From the NCBI GenBank assembly GCA_903844845.1, contig CAIMVG010000015.1:1-44394 (forward strand): DNA of 44,394 nt. The letters run 5' to 3'. The number at the start of each line of letters is the position of its first letter. Position 1 is the stretch's first letter. Shown one piece after another: positions 1 through 7,412 of this stretch. The position numbers were made by a program, and so were the translations under genes. The notes beneath the pieces are model-generated. The model had not been told where the DNA came from and made no database searches. It saw only the letters and a list, made by a program, of their open reading frames with translations. The stretch comes from an uncultured Dehalococcoidia bacterium (lineage in GTDB: Bacteria > Chloroflexota > Dehalococcoidia > Dehalococcoidales > UBA1222).

Positions 1-1
1 C

Positions 2-148
2 CGTCTGCTTATGAAATATCTAATCTGGTACAACACTGAAAAGCCTCACCGGGGCATTGGAAAATCTTCCCCTTTGCGCTACTATGTGGATAATTTCATC
101 ACCAACCCCCGGAAATCCCATATGTACTGGACCCTTACAGGTCATTGA
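2..148 (+). mobile_element. C-terminal fragment of a DDE transposase/integrase (IS481/IS3-like), cut by window start
   Basis: Frame 2 is open from the window edge to TGA at 146-148 and gives 48 residues. The stretch WYNTEKPHRGIG followed by SPLRY and a terminal MYWT is the typical end of the rve (DDE) integrase core of IS481/IS3-type transposases. The catalytic part lies upstream of the window. No terminal inverted repeat could be verified, because the other element end is not present. The family is recognised from the motif; the subfamily is a guess. Confidence 0.7.
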
Positions 149-173
149 CACTCTTTGCGGTGTTCGTTAGACT
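145..173 (+). promoter_or_regulatory. Sigma-70-type promoter for the tubulin-like gene
   Basis: TTGACA (145-150), a 17-nt spacer, then TAGACT (168-173). The -35 box contains the stop codon of the transposase fragment. The predicted transcript start is near 180, about 24 nt before the ATG at 204. A GGAG ribosome-binding site precedes that ATG. Confidence 0.6.
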
Positions 174-203
174 GAAATCGATCATTCAAAGCGGAGACGC
201 ATA

Positions 204-1373
204 ATGAAACTGGGGGTAATCGGTCTCGGACAGTGCGGCGGCAGGATAGCGGACGAATTTGCCCGGTTGCAGATGCGTTCGCACGGGCTGCGCGGACTGG
301 ACATCATCGTTGAAGCGGTGGCTGTCGATACTGATTTTGCCGACCTTGCCGGTTTAGTCAGCATCAAATCCGATGCCAATCACCGCCTGCTTGTCGGTTC
401 GGCTTCCGTACGCGGTCACGGAACGGCCGGGGCCAGCGACCTGGGCGCAGAGATATTGCGGCGTGAATCGGGGAAGATAACGGAGACCCTGGACCACGCG
501 CACAAACTCGCCGGCGCCGATGCCATTATTGTCATAGCGGCCTCAGCCGGTGGCACGGGGTCCGGCGGCTTGCCGCTTTTAGTGCGAGCGCTAAAAGAGA
601 AGTTCACGGACAAACCCGCATACGCGTTGCTCGTACTGCCCTTCGACCATGAGGAGGATGAGCAAAGCGCTGCAATGAACACGGCAATATGCCTTAAATC
701 GACCGGCGCCGTTGCCGACGCGGTGATTTTGGCCGATAATCAGCTCTTTAGCAAGGGGGGAGCATCTCCGAAGGAGCACATCCTTAAAATTAACCGGCAG
801 TTGGTAGATCCGTTCATGGACCTTCTTTGCGCAGGCGAAGAAAAGAAGCCGAAGCCCGGAACCGGAAAGCCGCATACCTCCGATGTTATCGCTACCCTCG
901 ACGGATGGTCGTCTCTCGGTATGGGGAAACCCGTTATACCCATGATATCTCGGGGCAAAGCGGATTCGACCAATACCCTGCGCCGCGAGTTACAGTCTGA
1001 CCAGGGCATATTCGCGATGAATGACGCTTTGGCACAGATGGCATTCAGTCTCAGGCCCTCGGGAGCCTACAAAGCTCTTTACATGGTTGCAGGCCCCGCG
1101 AAAGAACTTGACGGGAACCTGGTTGAGGTATTGGGGGCTTATCTGAAAAATAAGGCTCCGCACGCTCAAATCAGGGGCGGGGATTATCCGAGGGACGGGG
1201 GCGGAATGGAAGTAACAGTCATCCTTTCCAACTTCGGAGAAACCGACAGGATGAGGTATTTCCGCGAAAAGGCGAAACAATTGTCACTTGACCGGGCGGC
1301 TCAACAGCAGGCCAAAGCCGACAGGGCCATGTTGACCGAAGAAGCCGGCCGCGATATCCCCAATTTACTATAA
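204..1373 (+). CDS. Tubulin/FtsZ-superfamily GTPase (CetZ/tubulin-like)
   Basis: A 389-aa protein with the tubulin-family nucleotide fold but not canonical FtsZ. The N-terminal GLGQCGGRIA (about 7-16) fits the T1 loop. The signature loop GGTGSGG lies at about 116-122. AVADAVILADNQ (about 177-188) fits the T6 region with its guanine-contacting Asn. NRQLVDPFMDLL may be the T7/synergy loop that supplies catalytic acids. There is no FtsZ C-terminal tail peptide. Such proteins form GTP-dependent polymers or act in shape or positioning; the function here is unknown. The ATG start has GGAG about 9 nt upstream. The gene stands alone between a transposase tail and an exported small protein. Confidence 0.75.
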   Translation: MKLGVIGLGQCGGRIADEFARLQMRSHGLRGLDIIVEAVAVDTDFADLAGLVSIKSDANHRLLVGSASVRGHGTAGASDLGAEILRRESGKITETLDHAHKLAGADAIIVIAASAGGTGSGGLPLLVRALKEKFTDKPAYALLVLPFDHEEDEQSAAMNTAICLKSTGAVADAVILADNQLFSKGGASPKEHILKINRQLVDPFMDLLCAGEEKKPKPGTGKPHTSDVIATLDGWSSLGMGKPVIPMISRGKADSTNTLRRELQSDQGIFAMNDALAQMAFSLRPSGAYKALYMVAGPAKELDGNLVEVLGAYLKNKAPHAQIRGGDYPRDGGGMEVTVILSNFGETDRMRYFREKAKQLSLDRAAQQQAKADRAMLTEEAGRDIPNLL

Positions 1374-1596
1374 GGTATGTAAATAACCCCACCCCGTTGC
1401 CCCTCGGAATTTATACCCGGCGCTTCCGGACCCTATCGACACATTACGGTATTTTATTGAGCAATATTTACCCCTTTTACCGGCATCCCTTTGTCGATTC
1501 TTTACGCCTTCTTAACATGATTTTTACCTTCCTTTAACCGCGGTGCGGGTATCCTTTAATCACAAGGACAAATGATTAGGGCGAAAGGAGGTGAAG

Positions 1597-2043
1597 ATGA
1601 TGAAATTAAACAGGAAATGGCTGGCTGTCGGAGGAATCACTCTTGCACTGATTCTTGCCGCATCGATAGGCGGGATAGCCGTTCTGGCTGATAACGGAAC
1701 AGCCGTTGCCGCTACCGGTGCTGCAACTACAACTACTGCAACGGTGACCCCGGAACAGGCATTGCTGGATAAAATCGTGGCTGATTATAAAGCCGCTACG
1801 GGTGTGAGTCTGGACGAAACTGCGCTTAAAAACGCCATAACTCAGGCGCAAACTGAAACCAGGCTTGCAGGTCTGCAAACCAGATTGTCTGCGGAAGTAA
1901 CTGCCGGTACACTGACCCAGGCGCAGGCTGATCAGATACTGGCCTGGTACAATTCGATGCCCGGCGTATTAAGCGGGGAAGGAGGGCTGGGTCTATTGGG
2001 AGGTCACGGCATCGGCCGCGGGATGGGTTGTTTGCAGCCTTAA
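1597..2043 (+). CDS. Small exported protein with Ala/Thr-rich linker and Gly-rich tail, function unknown
   Basis: About 148 aa. It has a lysine/arginine-rich start and a hydrophobic stretch (about 9-28), so a signal peptide or membrane anchor, followed by an Ala/Thr-rich linker. A helical segment of roughly 80 residues ends in GTLTQAQADQILAWYNSMP, a pattern seen in small secreted bacterial proteins (DUF2680-like, only suggestive). The tail is Gly-rich (GGHGIGRGMG). AGGAGGT (1586-1592) is a strong ribosome-binding site. It overlaps the possible GTG at 1591, so ATG 1597 or ATG 1600 is preferred. A strong hairpin follows the gene. Confidence 0.65.
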   Translation: MMKLNRKWLAVGGITLALILAASIGGIAVLADNGTAVAATGAATTTTATVTPEQALLDKIVADYKAATGVSLDETALKNAITQAQTETRLAGLQTRLSAEVTAGTLTQAQADQILAWYNSMPGVLSGEGGLGLLGGHGIGRGMGCLQP

Positions 2044-2090
2044 AGGCAGGCTTTCTGTGATCATTTTACGAGGAGGAATATAAAAATTAT

Positions 2091-2121
2091 CAGAAATGGA
2101 GCGGATTCCGCTCCATTTCTG
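2091..2121 (+). terminator. Perfect 14-bp hairpin after the exported protein gene
   Basis: The arms 2091-2104 and 2108-2121 are exact reverse complements around a 3-nt loop. No clear T-run follows, so it may be a terminator or an mRNA-stabilising hairpin. An orphan AGGAGG at about 2071 precedes it with no start codon nearby. Confidence 0.5.
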
Positions 2122-2174
2122 GTTTACCAGGAAGGCATATTACACGAGGTATAGCGCCTTCGGCGCATTTATGC

Positions 2175-2190
2175 TACAATATATCCCGTT
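2175..2190 (+). promoter_or_regulatory. Candidate -10 element giving a leaderless or near-leaderless moaA mRNA
   Basis: TACAAT at 2175-2180 is only 10 nt before the moaA ATG (2191), so a start near 2187 would leave almost no 5' leader. No Shine-Dalgarno sequence precedes the ATG. The -35 region is poor. A small GC hairpin (GCGCC-TTC-GGCGC) lies at about 2154-2166. Confidence 0.4.
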
Positions 2191-3174
2191 ATGACCCAGA
2201 GCCTGCTTGACAGTTATCACCGGCACATAGACTACCTGCGCATTTCGGTCACCGACCGCTGCAATCTCCGCTGTATTTACTGCAACGCCAGTACCATGCA
2301 GCACCTTTCCCATGACGACATCCTGCGCTACGAAGAGATTACCCGCGTTGTGAAAGCGGCCGCCCGCCTCGGTGTCAAAGACATCCGCCTTACAGGCGGC
2401 GAACCCACGGTGCGTCCCCATGTGGCCGACCTCGTGAGGATGATAGCAGCGGTGCCCGGGATAGAAGACATCTCCATGACGACCAATGCCACCCGCCTCG
2501 CCGAAATGGCGCAGGAATTGAAGGATGCAGGGGTAAGCAGAGTGAATATCAGCCTTGACACCTTCAAGCCCGAACGATTTAAAGCGATGTGCGGCGCCGG
2601 GCGCATAGAAGATGTGCTGGAAGGCATAGAGGCCGCGCGGAAAGCCGGGCTTAATCCGGTGAAGATAAATACGGTGGTTCTGCGCGGCGTCAACGACGAC
2701 GAAGTCGTGGATTTCGCACGTAAAAGCGTCACTGACGGCTGGAACGTCAGGTACATCGAAGAGATGCCTCTTGTCGGGAACGACAACGGACACAAGATGG
2801 TTTCTATCGAAGAGATTAAATCCCGAATCGAGCATGAACTCGGCGGCCTGGAACCGTGCTGGCCGACCAACGGCCACGGACCTGCCAAGTATTTCCGCCT
2901 GCCCGGCAGCCCGGGGACCATAGGCTTCATCGGGCCGGTGACCGGCTGTTTTTGCGAAACCTGCAACCGCTTCCGCCTGACGGCCGACGGGAAACTCAGG
3001 CCCTGCCTACTGCGCGAGGACGAGGTGGACCTGAAGCCGGCCCTCAGAAGCGGAGCCAGCGAAGAAGCCCTCGAAGAACTCCTGATGAAAACCGCGGCCA
3101 TGAAACACGAAAGGCACCAACTGGCCGAACACATCTCGCCGCAGGGGCGGAACATGCGGCAGATCGGCGGTTAA
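2191..3174 (+). CDS. moaA: GTP 3',8-cyclase MoaA
   Basis: A 327-aa radical SAM enzyme. With MoaC it converts GTP to cyclic pyranopterin monophosphate, the first step of molybdenum-cofactor synthesis. The SAM-cluster motif CNLRCIYC (C24, C28, C31) is intact. The second 4Fe-4S site that binds the substrate is formed by C255, C258 and C272. LTGGEP at about 68-72 is the SAM-contacting region. The C-terminus ends in Gly-Gly, as in functional MoaA, where the tail enters the active site. The length is normal for the family. It begins the forward moaA-moaC-MOSC unit; moaC starts 41 nt downstream. Confidence 0.97.
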   Translation: MTQSLLDSYHRHIDYLRISVTDRCNLRCIYCNASTMQHLSHDDILRYEEITRVVKAAARLGVKDIRLTGGEPTVRPHVADLVRMIAAVPGIEDISMTTNATRLAEMAQELKDAGVSRVNISLDTFKPERFKAMCGAGRIEDVLEGIEAARKAGLNPVKINTVVLRGVNDDEVVDFARKSVTDGWNVRYIEEMPLVGNDNGHKMVSIEEIKSRIEHELGGLEPCWPTNGHGPAKYFRLPGSPGTIGFIGPVTGCFCETCNRFRLTADGKLRPCLLREDEVDLKPALRSGASEEALEELLMKTAAMKHERHQLAEHISPQGRNMRQIGG

Positions 3175-3215
3175 CCGCTTTACATCAGCGCGATTATCGA
3201 AATAAGGAGCCTGGA

Positions 3216-3704
3216 ATGCCTGAACTGACACACGTTAATGCCGCTGGAGAGGCGCGTATGGTTGATGTCAGCCCGAAAGGCGAGACTGAACGCGAGGCGG
3301 TTGCCAGCGGGGGAGTGCGCATGCTGCCCGCTACACAGGCAAAGATCAAGCAGATGTCGATAAAAAAGGGAGATGTGCTGTCGGTTGCGCGTATCGCGGG
3401 CATCATGGCGGCCAAGAAGACCCCTGAACTTATCCCCCTGTGTCATACGCTTCTTCTGGAAGAAGTGACCGTCAATTTTGATTTTATCGGGGAAGATTAC
3501 ATAAAGGTGGTATCCACCGTCAAATGCACCGGAAAAACGGGGGTTGAGATGGAAGCGCTGACAGCGGCTTCGGTCAGCTGTCTTACCATTTACGACATGT
3601 GCAAGGCCATCGACCGCGGCATGACCATTGAGGGCGTAAGGCTCGAAAAGAAAAGCGGCGGGAAAAGCGGCACTTACATCAGGGGAGAGAATACTGTTGG
3701 CTAA
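3216..3704 (+). CDS. moaC: Cyclic pyranopterin monophosphate synthase MoaC
   Basis: A 162-aa protein that completes cPMP formation from the MoaA product. Conserved blocks are visible: [37 protein letters not shown], and the C-terminal EKKSGGKSG. The frame stays open upstream into moaA. ATG 3216 is chosen because AAGGAG lies just upstream (about 3204-3209) and translation from it begins with the normal MoaC N-terminus. The last 8 nt overlap the MOSC gene, indicating translational coupling. Confidence 0.96.
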   Translation: MPELTHVNAAGEARMVDVSPKGETEREAVASGGVRMLPATQAKIKQMSIKKGDVLSVARIAGIMAAKKTPELIPLCHTLLLEEVTVNFDFIGEDYIKVVSTVKCTGKTGVEMEALTAASVSCLTIYDMCKAIDRGMTIEGVRLEKKSGGKSGTYIRGENTVG

Positions 3705-4137
3705 GATAGTTGCGGTTTGCACCAGCGAAAACAAAGGGCAAAAGAAACACGATATCCGCGAGGGCGTGCTCAAGGAAGACCACGGCCTTGTCGGCGATTC
3801 ACACGCTTGCGACGGCAACCACCGGCAGTTAAGCCTGCTGTCCATGACCAGCGTCGAAAAGATGCGCAAGCTCGGGATAGACGTAGGGCCTGGCGATTTC
3901 GCCGAGAATCTAACGGTAGAGGGCGAGGAACTGGTGCTTTATAAACTTCCCGTCGGAAAGCGACTCAAGGTGGGCAAAGACATCGTATTGGAAGTTACAC
4001 AGATAGGCAAAACCTGCCATGACAGGTGCGAGATATTCAAGAAAGTCGGTACCTGCGTGATGCCCGTTGAGGGCATCTTCACCAGGATCATCAAAGGCGG
4101 CAAGGTCAAAGTCGGCGACGACGTCGCCGTTCTCTAA
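3697..4137 (+). CDS. MOSC-domain protein
   Basis: A 146-aa single-domain MOSC protein. MOSC domains handle sulfur for molybdenum-cofactor sulfuration or related transfer. Family features include the N-terminal beta strand, the GLVGDSHA loop, [11 protein letters not shown], and the C-terminal block with the conserved cysteine region [11 protein letters not shown] and [11 protein letters not shown]. The start is TTG 3697, inside moaC, with AGGGGAG 10 nt upstream. The position after moaA-moaC fits a role in cofactor maturation or binding; the specific partner is unknown. Its TAA shares bases with the opposing moeA stop codon. Confidence 0.9.
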   Translation: MAKIVAVCTSENKGQKKHDIREGVLKEDHGLVGDSHACDGNHRQLSLLSMTSVEKMRKLGIDVGPGDFAENLTVEGEELVLYKLPVGKRLKVGKDIVLEVTQIGKTCHDRCEIFKKVGTCVMPVEGIFTRIIKGGKVKVGDDVAVL

Positions 4138-5330
4138 AACGGCGTAATTTCCACACTCTCACCGGCCGGCAGTTCGGTGTCGGGCGGGATGACTATGTAG
4201 CCGTCGGCCCGTCCCGCGCTTGTTATGGCCCCCGAATCCTTGAAAGCAGAATAGGCTTTCCCTTCCTTCAGTCTGACGGGCAGGAATATCACCCTGCCTG
4301 TTGCTCCGTGCACCGCTTCTCCAAGGATGGCCGATATCGCCCTGTTTTTCACGGAACCCAGGCGTGACATCTTTCTGAGGGCGGGCGCGAGCAGCAGGTA
4401 AGCGTTCATGAGGCATGACGTCGGATAACCCGGCATCCCCAGCACAGGCTTGCCTTTGACTACGGCGAATGCCGTCGGTTTCCCCGGTTTTAACTTGACT
4501 CCGTGGAACCTGACGTCGCCTGCAGATTCCAGAAGGTCCATAAGGAAATCCTTCTCGCCGACGGAAGTCCCCCCTGAAATAACCGCAAAATCCGATGCCA
4601 GGGCCTTCTCAAGGCTCGCATTAAGGCTTTTCATCTCGTCCCCGGTTATCGGGAGTACCAGCGGGACCCCGCCGTTCAGGCGTACTACTGAGGCCAGGGT
4701 ATGTGAATTGATGTCGTATATCTGCGCCCCCGTCAGGTGCTTGCCCAACGGGACGATTTCCTCTCCGGTAGGCATGATGGCGACGATCGGTTTGACATAA
4801 ACCGATACTTCAGCGAGGCCCTGGGAAGCCAGCATGCCTATCTTGGCCGGGTCGAGTATTGAGCCCGCTTTAAGAAGGATTTCTCCCTCACGGATATCGG
4901 AAGCCATGCGTGTGATATTGTCGCCTTTAGAAGGATATCGGTATATTTCGACAACGCTGCCGGCGCGTTTGGTATCTTCCACCATCACCACCGTATCGGC
5001 GCCCCCCGGTATCGGGGCCCCGGTGGCGATCTGCATCGCTTGTCCGCGGCCCAGCTTATTCTTTGCGGCGCTTCCGGCGAAGATGTCTTCGACGACTGAA
5101 AGCGCGGTGGGAGTCCCGCTGCCGCCCAGGTCTTCGCTGATGACGGCATACCCGTCCATGGTGGAACGGTCGAAAGGCGGCGCGGAATGGGCGGCGGTGA
5201 TATCGGAGGCGAGTACCCTTCCGAGAGCGTCGTCGAGGGGCAAAGTCTCTTTACGCTCTATCGGTTTTATGGCGGCGTCGATGATCCCGGCTGCATCTTC
5301 CAGTGGTATGAGCGCTCCGATTGGCCTCAT
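4134..5330 (-). CDS. moeA: Molybdopterin molybdenumtransferase MoeA
   Basis: A 398-aa MoeA, which inserts molybdate into adenylylated molybdopterin. Visible motifs are PPFDRSTMDGYA (about 51-62), ATGAPIPGGADTVV, MPTGEEIV, the MPT-binding-type SGGTSVGEKDF, and the GKPVLGMPGYPTS block. The C-terminal beta domain IV is present, so the protein is full length. The ATG overlaps the mogA TGA in an ATGA arrangement (5327-5330), showing coupling. The gene runs against the moaA-moaC-MOSC operon and the stop codons overlap. Confidence 0.96.
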   Translation of the reverse strand: MRPIGALIPLEDAAGIIDAAIKPIERKETLPLDDALGRVLASDITAAHSAPPFDRSTMDGYAVISEDLGGSGTPTALSVVEDIFAGSAAKNKLGRGQAMQIATGAPIPGGADTVVMVEDTKRAGSVVEIYRYPSKGDNITRMASDIREGEILLKAGSILDPAKIGMLASQGLAEVSVYVKPIVAIMPTGEEIVPLGKHLTGAQIYDINSHTLASVVRLNGGVPLVLPITGDEMKSLNASLEKALASDFAVISGGTSVGEKDFLMDLLESAGDVRFHGVKLKPGKPTAFAVVKGKPVLGMPGYPTSCLMNAYLLLAPALRKMSRLGSVKNRAISAILGEAVHGATGRVIFLPVRLKEGKAYSAFKDSGAITSAGRADGYIVIPPDTELPAGESVEITPF

Positions 5331-5830
5331 CTGGACGACTCTCGCACCAGGTGCCCGATTTCAAGGAGGATTATCTTATCGAGGGCGAGTTTCACGGCCT
5401 TGAGGGAACCGGGCAGGCATATTATTACTTTGCCGAGCGCAACCCCGGCAGTGGCGCGGCTGAGGATACTGCCTGTTCCTATTTCCAGGTAGGTGAGGTA
5501 TCGGAACAGTTCCCCGAATCCATCGAGCTTCTTTTCAAACATGGGAACGACGGTTTCGATGGTAAGGTCCATCTTGCTTGCGCCGGTGCCGCCGCTGGCG
5601 ATTATGGCCTGGATGTCGGCGGAGTGCAGCAGTTCCCCGATCTTCTCGCGGATGGCCTCGCGGTCGTTTTTGATAAGCGAAAACGAATTGACTTCATGCC
5701 CGGCGGCCTTAAGGCCTTCGACAAGCAGCTTCCCTGACTCGTCCGTTTTCTCGGTTCGGGAGTCCGAGATGACGAGAACGGCGCACTTGACGGTTTGCGG
5801 CGAAAGGTGTTTATGGTCTTCGTAACCCAT
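5327..5830 (-). CDS. mogA: Molybdopterin adenylyltransferase MogA/MoaB
   Basis: A 167-aa MoaB/Mog-family protein that adenylylates molybdopterin before molybdate insertion. Family motifs are VLVISDSRT near the N-terminus, the MPT-binding SGGTG at about 89-93, and the C-terminal LPGSLKAVKLAL...GHLVRE block. The single-domain size is typical. ATG 5830 has AAGGAG six nt upstream. It is the first gene of a two-gene unit with moeA. Whether it is MogA or the related MoaB type cannot be decided by eye. Confidence 0.9.
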   Translation of the reverse strand: MGYEDHKHLSPQTVKCAVLVISDSRTEKTDESGKLLVEGLKAAGHEVNSFSLIKNDREAIREKIGELLHSADIQAIIASGGTGASKMDLTIETVVPMFEKKLDGFGELFRYLTYLEIGTGSILSRATAGVALGKVIICLPGSLKAVKLALDKIILLEIGHLVRESSR

Positions 5831-5907
5831 GTCCGCTCCTTAGGTGGAAAGATTCCGCAATAATTATAGCTATCCGTAATTGGCCGTGCAAAGGATATCC
5901 CCCCTTG

Positions 5908-5936
5908 TTGAGTTTACCGATAAGGTAAGGTATGAT
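5908..5936 (+). promoter_or_regulatory. Sigma-70-type promoter for the universal stress protein gene
   Basis: TTGAGT (5908-5913), a 17-nt spacer and TATGAT (5931-5936). The predicted start, near 5943, lies about 23 nt before the ATG at 5966. Confidence 0.55.
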
Positions 5937-5965
5937 TATTATCTCAACAAAACAGGCTGGGATTT

Positions 5966-6862
5966 ATGTTTAGAAAAATGCTGGTTCCCCTGGATGTGTC
6001 CGAACTTTCGGAAGTTACGTTTAATTACGCCAACGAACTCGCGGGACGTTTCAAGGGGCTTGAAGTTATCCTCCTCCATGTTTGTTCCGACAGGGACACC
6101 GTATCTCTGCACCGTACATATATAGAAACTTCGGCGGACAAGATACGAGCCGAGGCGCAGAAGAACTCGAAAAACAAAGACATCAAGATCAGGGGGGAAC
6201 TGTTGCTCGGCACTCCGGCCGACGAGATCACGAAATTCAGTGAGCAGAACAGCATCGACCTTATCCTCATGGCTTCCCACGGGCGTTCAGGCATCAGCCG
6301 GTGGGCCATGGGCAGTGTGGCTTACAAAGTACTCAGGCAATCGAAGGTCCCCGTCCTTATGGTGCGCGCAGGCATCGAAGACGCCATTATACTCGACCGC
6401 TTACCCGAACGGCGTATCCTGGTGCCCCTGGATGGGACCAAATCTGCCGAAGCAATACTGCCGCAGGTAGAGGCCATGGCGGGGCAATGGGGGAAAGACG
6501 CGGTCCAGGTCATCCTGATACGGACCTGCGAACCCCACAGCGTATCTTCCGATTACCCATCCGACCTCGGCGTCAGCTGGGAAGCCAGGGTGTCCCAGGA
6601 AAACCTCAAATGCAAACTCGTCGCCGGTTCATACCTGGCCAATATCGAAAAACGTTTTCGCGAGGCTGGCGTCAAGGCCCGCAGCGAACTCCCGCTGGGA
6701 AACCCTTCTCAGGAGATAATAAATTCGGCAGCCAGGAACAGGGCCAACCTTATCGCGATGGTTATCCATGGCCGCTCCGGTATCAGCCGCTGGGCTTACG
6801 GGAACACCGCGGAGGAAGTCATGATAGGTGCCCGTACCCCCATCTTGCTCGTCAGGGGTTAG
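5966..6862 (+). CDS. Tandem universal stress protein (two UspA domains)
   Basis: A 298-aa cytoplasmic protein made of two Usp domains (about 1-138 and 150-298). Each begins with the family start (KMLVPLDVSE and RILVPLDGTK). Each ends near the ATP-loop HGRSGISRW followed by a P-[IV]-L strand. The first domain has the full G-2X-G-9X-GS ATP-binding pattern. In the second the final GS is GN, so nucleotide binding there may be weaker. Such proteins respond to stress, starvation or hypoxia. The gene is monocistronic. Confidence 0.9.
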   Translation: MFRKMLVPLDVSELSEVTFNYANELAGRFKGLEVILLHVCSDRDTVSLHRTYIETSADKIRAEAQKNSKNKDIKIRGELLLGTPADEITKFSEQNSIDLILMASHGRSGISRWAMGSVAYKVLRQSKVPVLMVRAGIEDAIILDRLPERRILVPLDGTKSAEAILPQVEAMAGQWGKDAVQVILIRTCEPHSVSSDYPSDLGVSWEARVSQENLKCKLVAGSYLANIEKRFREAGVKARSELPLGNPSQEIINSAARNRANLIAMVIHGRSGISRWAYGNTAEEVMIGARTPILLVRG

Positions 6863-6939
6863 TGCTGAGGGGTTTAGTTGTCTTTACAACCACTGAAATG
6901 CAGTTCGGCTAGTTTGTCTTTGATATTCTTTAAATGTGT

Positions 6940-6966
6940 GTCATTCCCGCGCAGGCGGGAATCCAG
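6940..6966. repeat. Extragenic palindrome, family I (GTCATTCC...GGAATCCA)
   Basis: A single copy of the palindromic element that recurs across the window. It has GTCATTCCCGC, a short loop, then GCGGGAATCCAG. It lies between the convergent Usp and GIY-YIG genes, where it could also act as a transcription end. Confidence 0.8.
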
Positions 6967-6997
6967 CGGGGGTTAAAGAGGACAACCTTAAGGGATT

Positions 6998-7306
6998 TCA
7001 TTGATTGATCTCTTCCCATAGATCCTTCCAATCCGGGTTCTTTTCTTCTATTATTCGTATCTTCCAATTACGGCGCCACTTTTTGACGCACTTTTCCAGG
7101 TAAATAGCCGAGTTGACCTCGTTTGTCCCTGCATAATAAACCAGGGTATGAACCTTGTATCTTTTAGTGAAGCCATCACAAAAGTCGCTTCGGTGCTCGT
7201 TTACCCTTCTGATGAGGTCATTGGTGACGCCGGTATATATCGTCCCGTTATTTTTACTCGCCATGATGTAAACGTAATAGTGTTTTTCTTCTTTTGTTTT
7301 CACCAT
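6998..7306 (-). CDS. GIY-YIG nuclease-superfamily protein (YhbQ-like)
   Basis: A 102-aa single-domain GIY-YIG protein. The motif is seen as YYVYIMASKNNGTIYTGVTNDLIRRVNEH: the first half of GIY-YIG is YVY and the second is IYTGVT, followed by the conserved Arg. The Glu (EKCVKKW) lies in the expected position. Relatives include small stand-alone proteins (YhbQ/UPF0213) linked to DNA repair or of unknown function. A second, different GIY-YIG protein lies at 38072-38386. Flanking palindromes suggest an isolated transcription unit. Confidence 0.85.
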   Translation of the reverse strand: MVKTKEEKHYYVYIMASKNNGTIYTGVTNDLIRRVNEHRSDFCDGFTKRYKVHTLVYYAGTNEVNSAIYLEKCVKKWRRNWKIRIIEEKNPDWKDLWEEINQ

Positions 7307-7353
7307 TTATTGGCCACGATCGTTTTTCCGTTAAATATGAATTTCAACACTGC

Positions 7354-7387
7354 ACATGTTATTCCCGCCTGCGCGGGAATAACATGT
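7354..7387 (-). terminator. 15-bp perfect hairpin built on a family I palindrome
   Basis: The arms 7354-7368 and 7373-7387 pair perfectly around CTGC. The core (ATTCCCGC...GCGGGAAT) is the window-wide family I palindrome with the stem extended. It sits just downstream of the P-type ATPase stop codon, so a terminator role is plausible. Confidence 0.5.
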
Positions 7388-7412
7388 CATCTGGATAGGG
7401 GACAAAAACTGC

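Noticed and set aside
2328-3155. 275-aa minus-strand frame opposite moaA
   Set aside because: Shadow of the GC-rich moaA codons, rich in Ser/Arg/Pro with no family motif.
2856-3215. Upstream extension of the moaC frame
   Set aside because: It overlaps moaA in another frame; ATG 3216 has the ribosome-binding site and the normal MoaC N-terminus.
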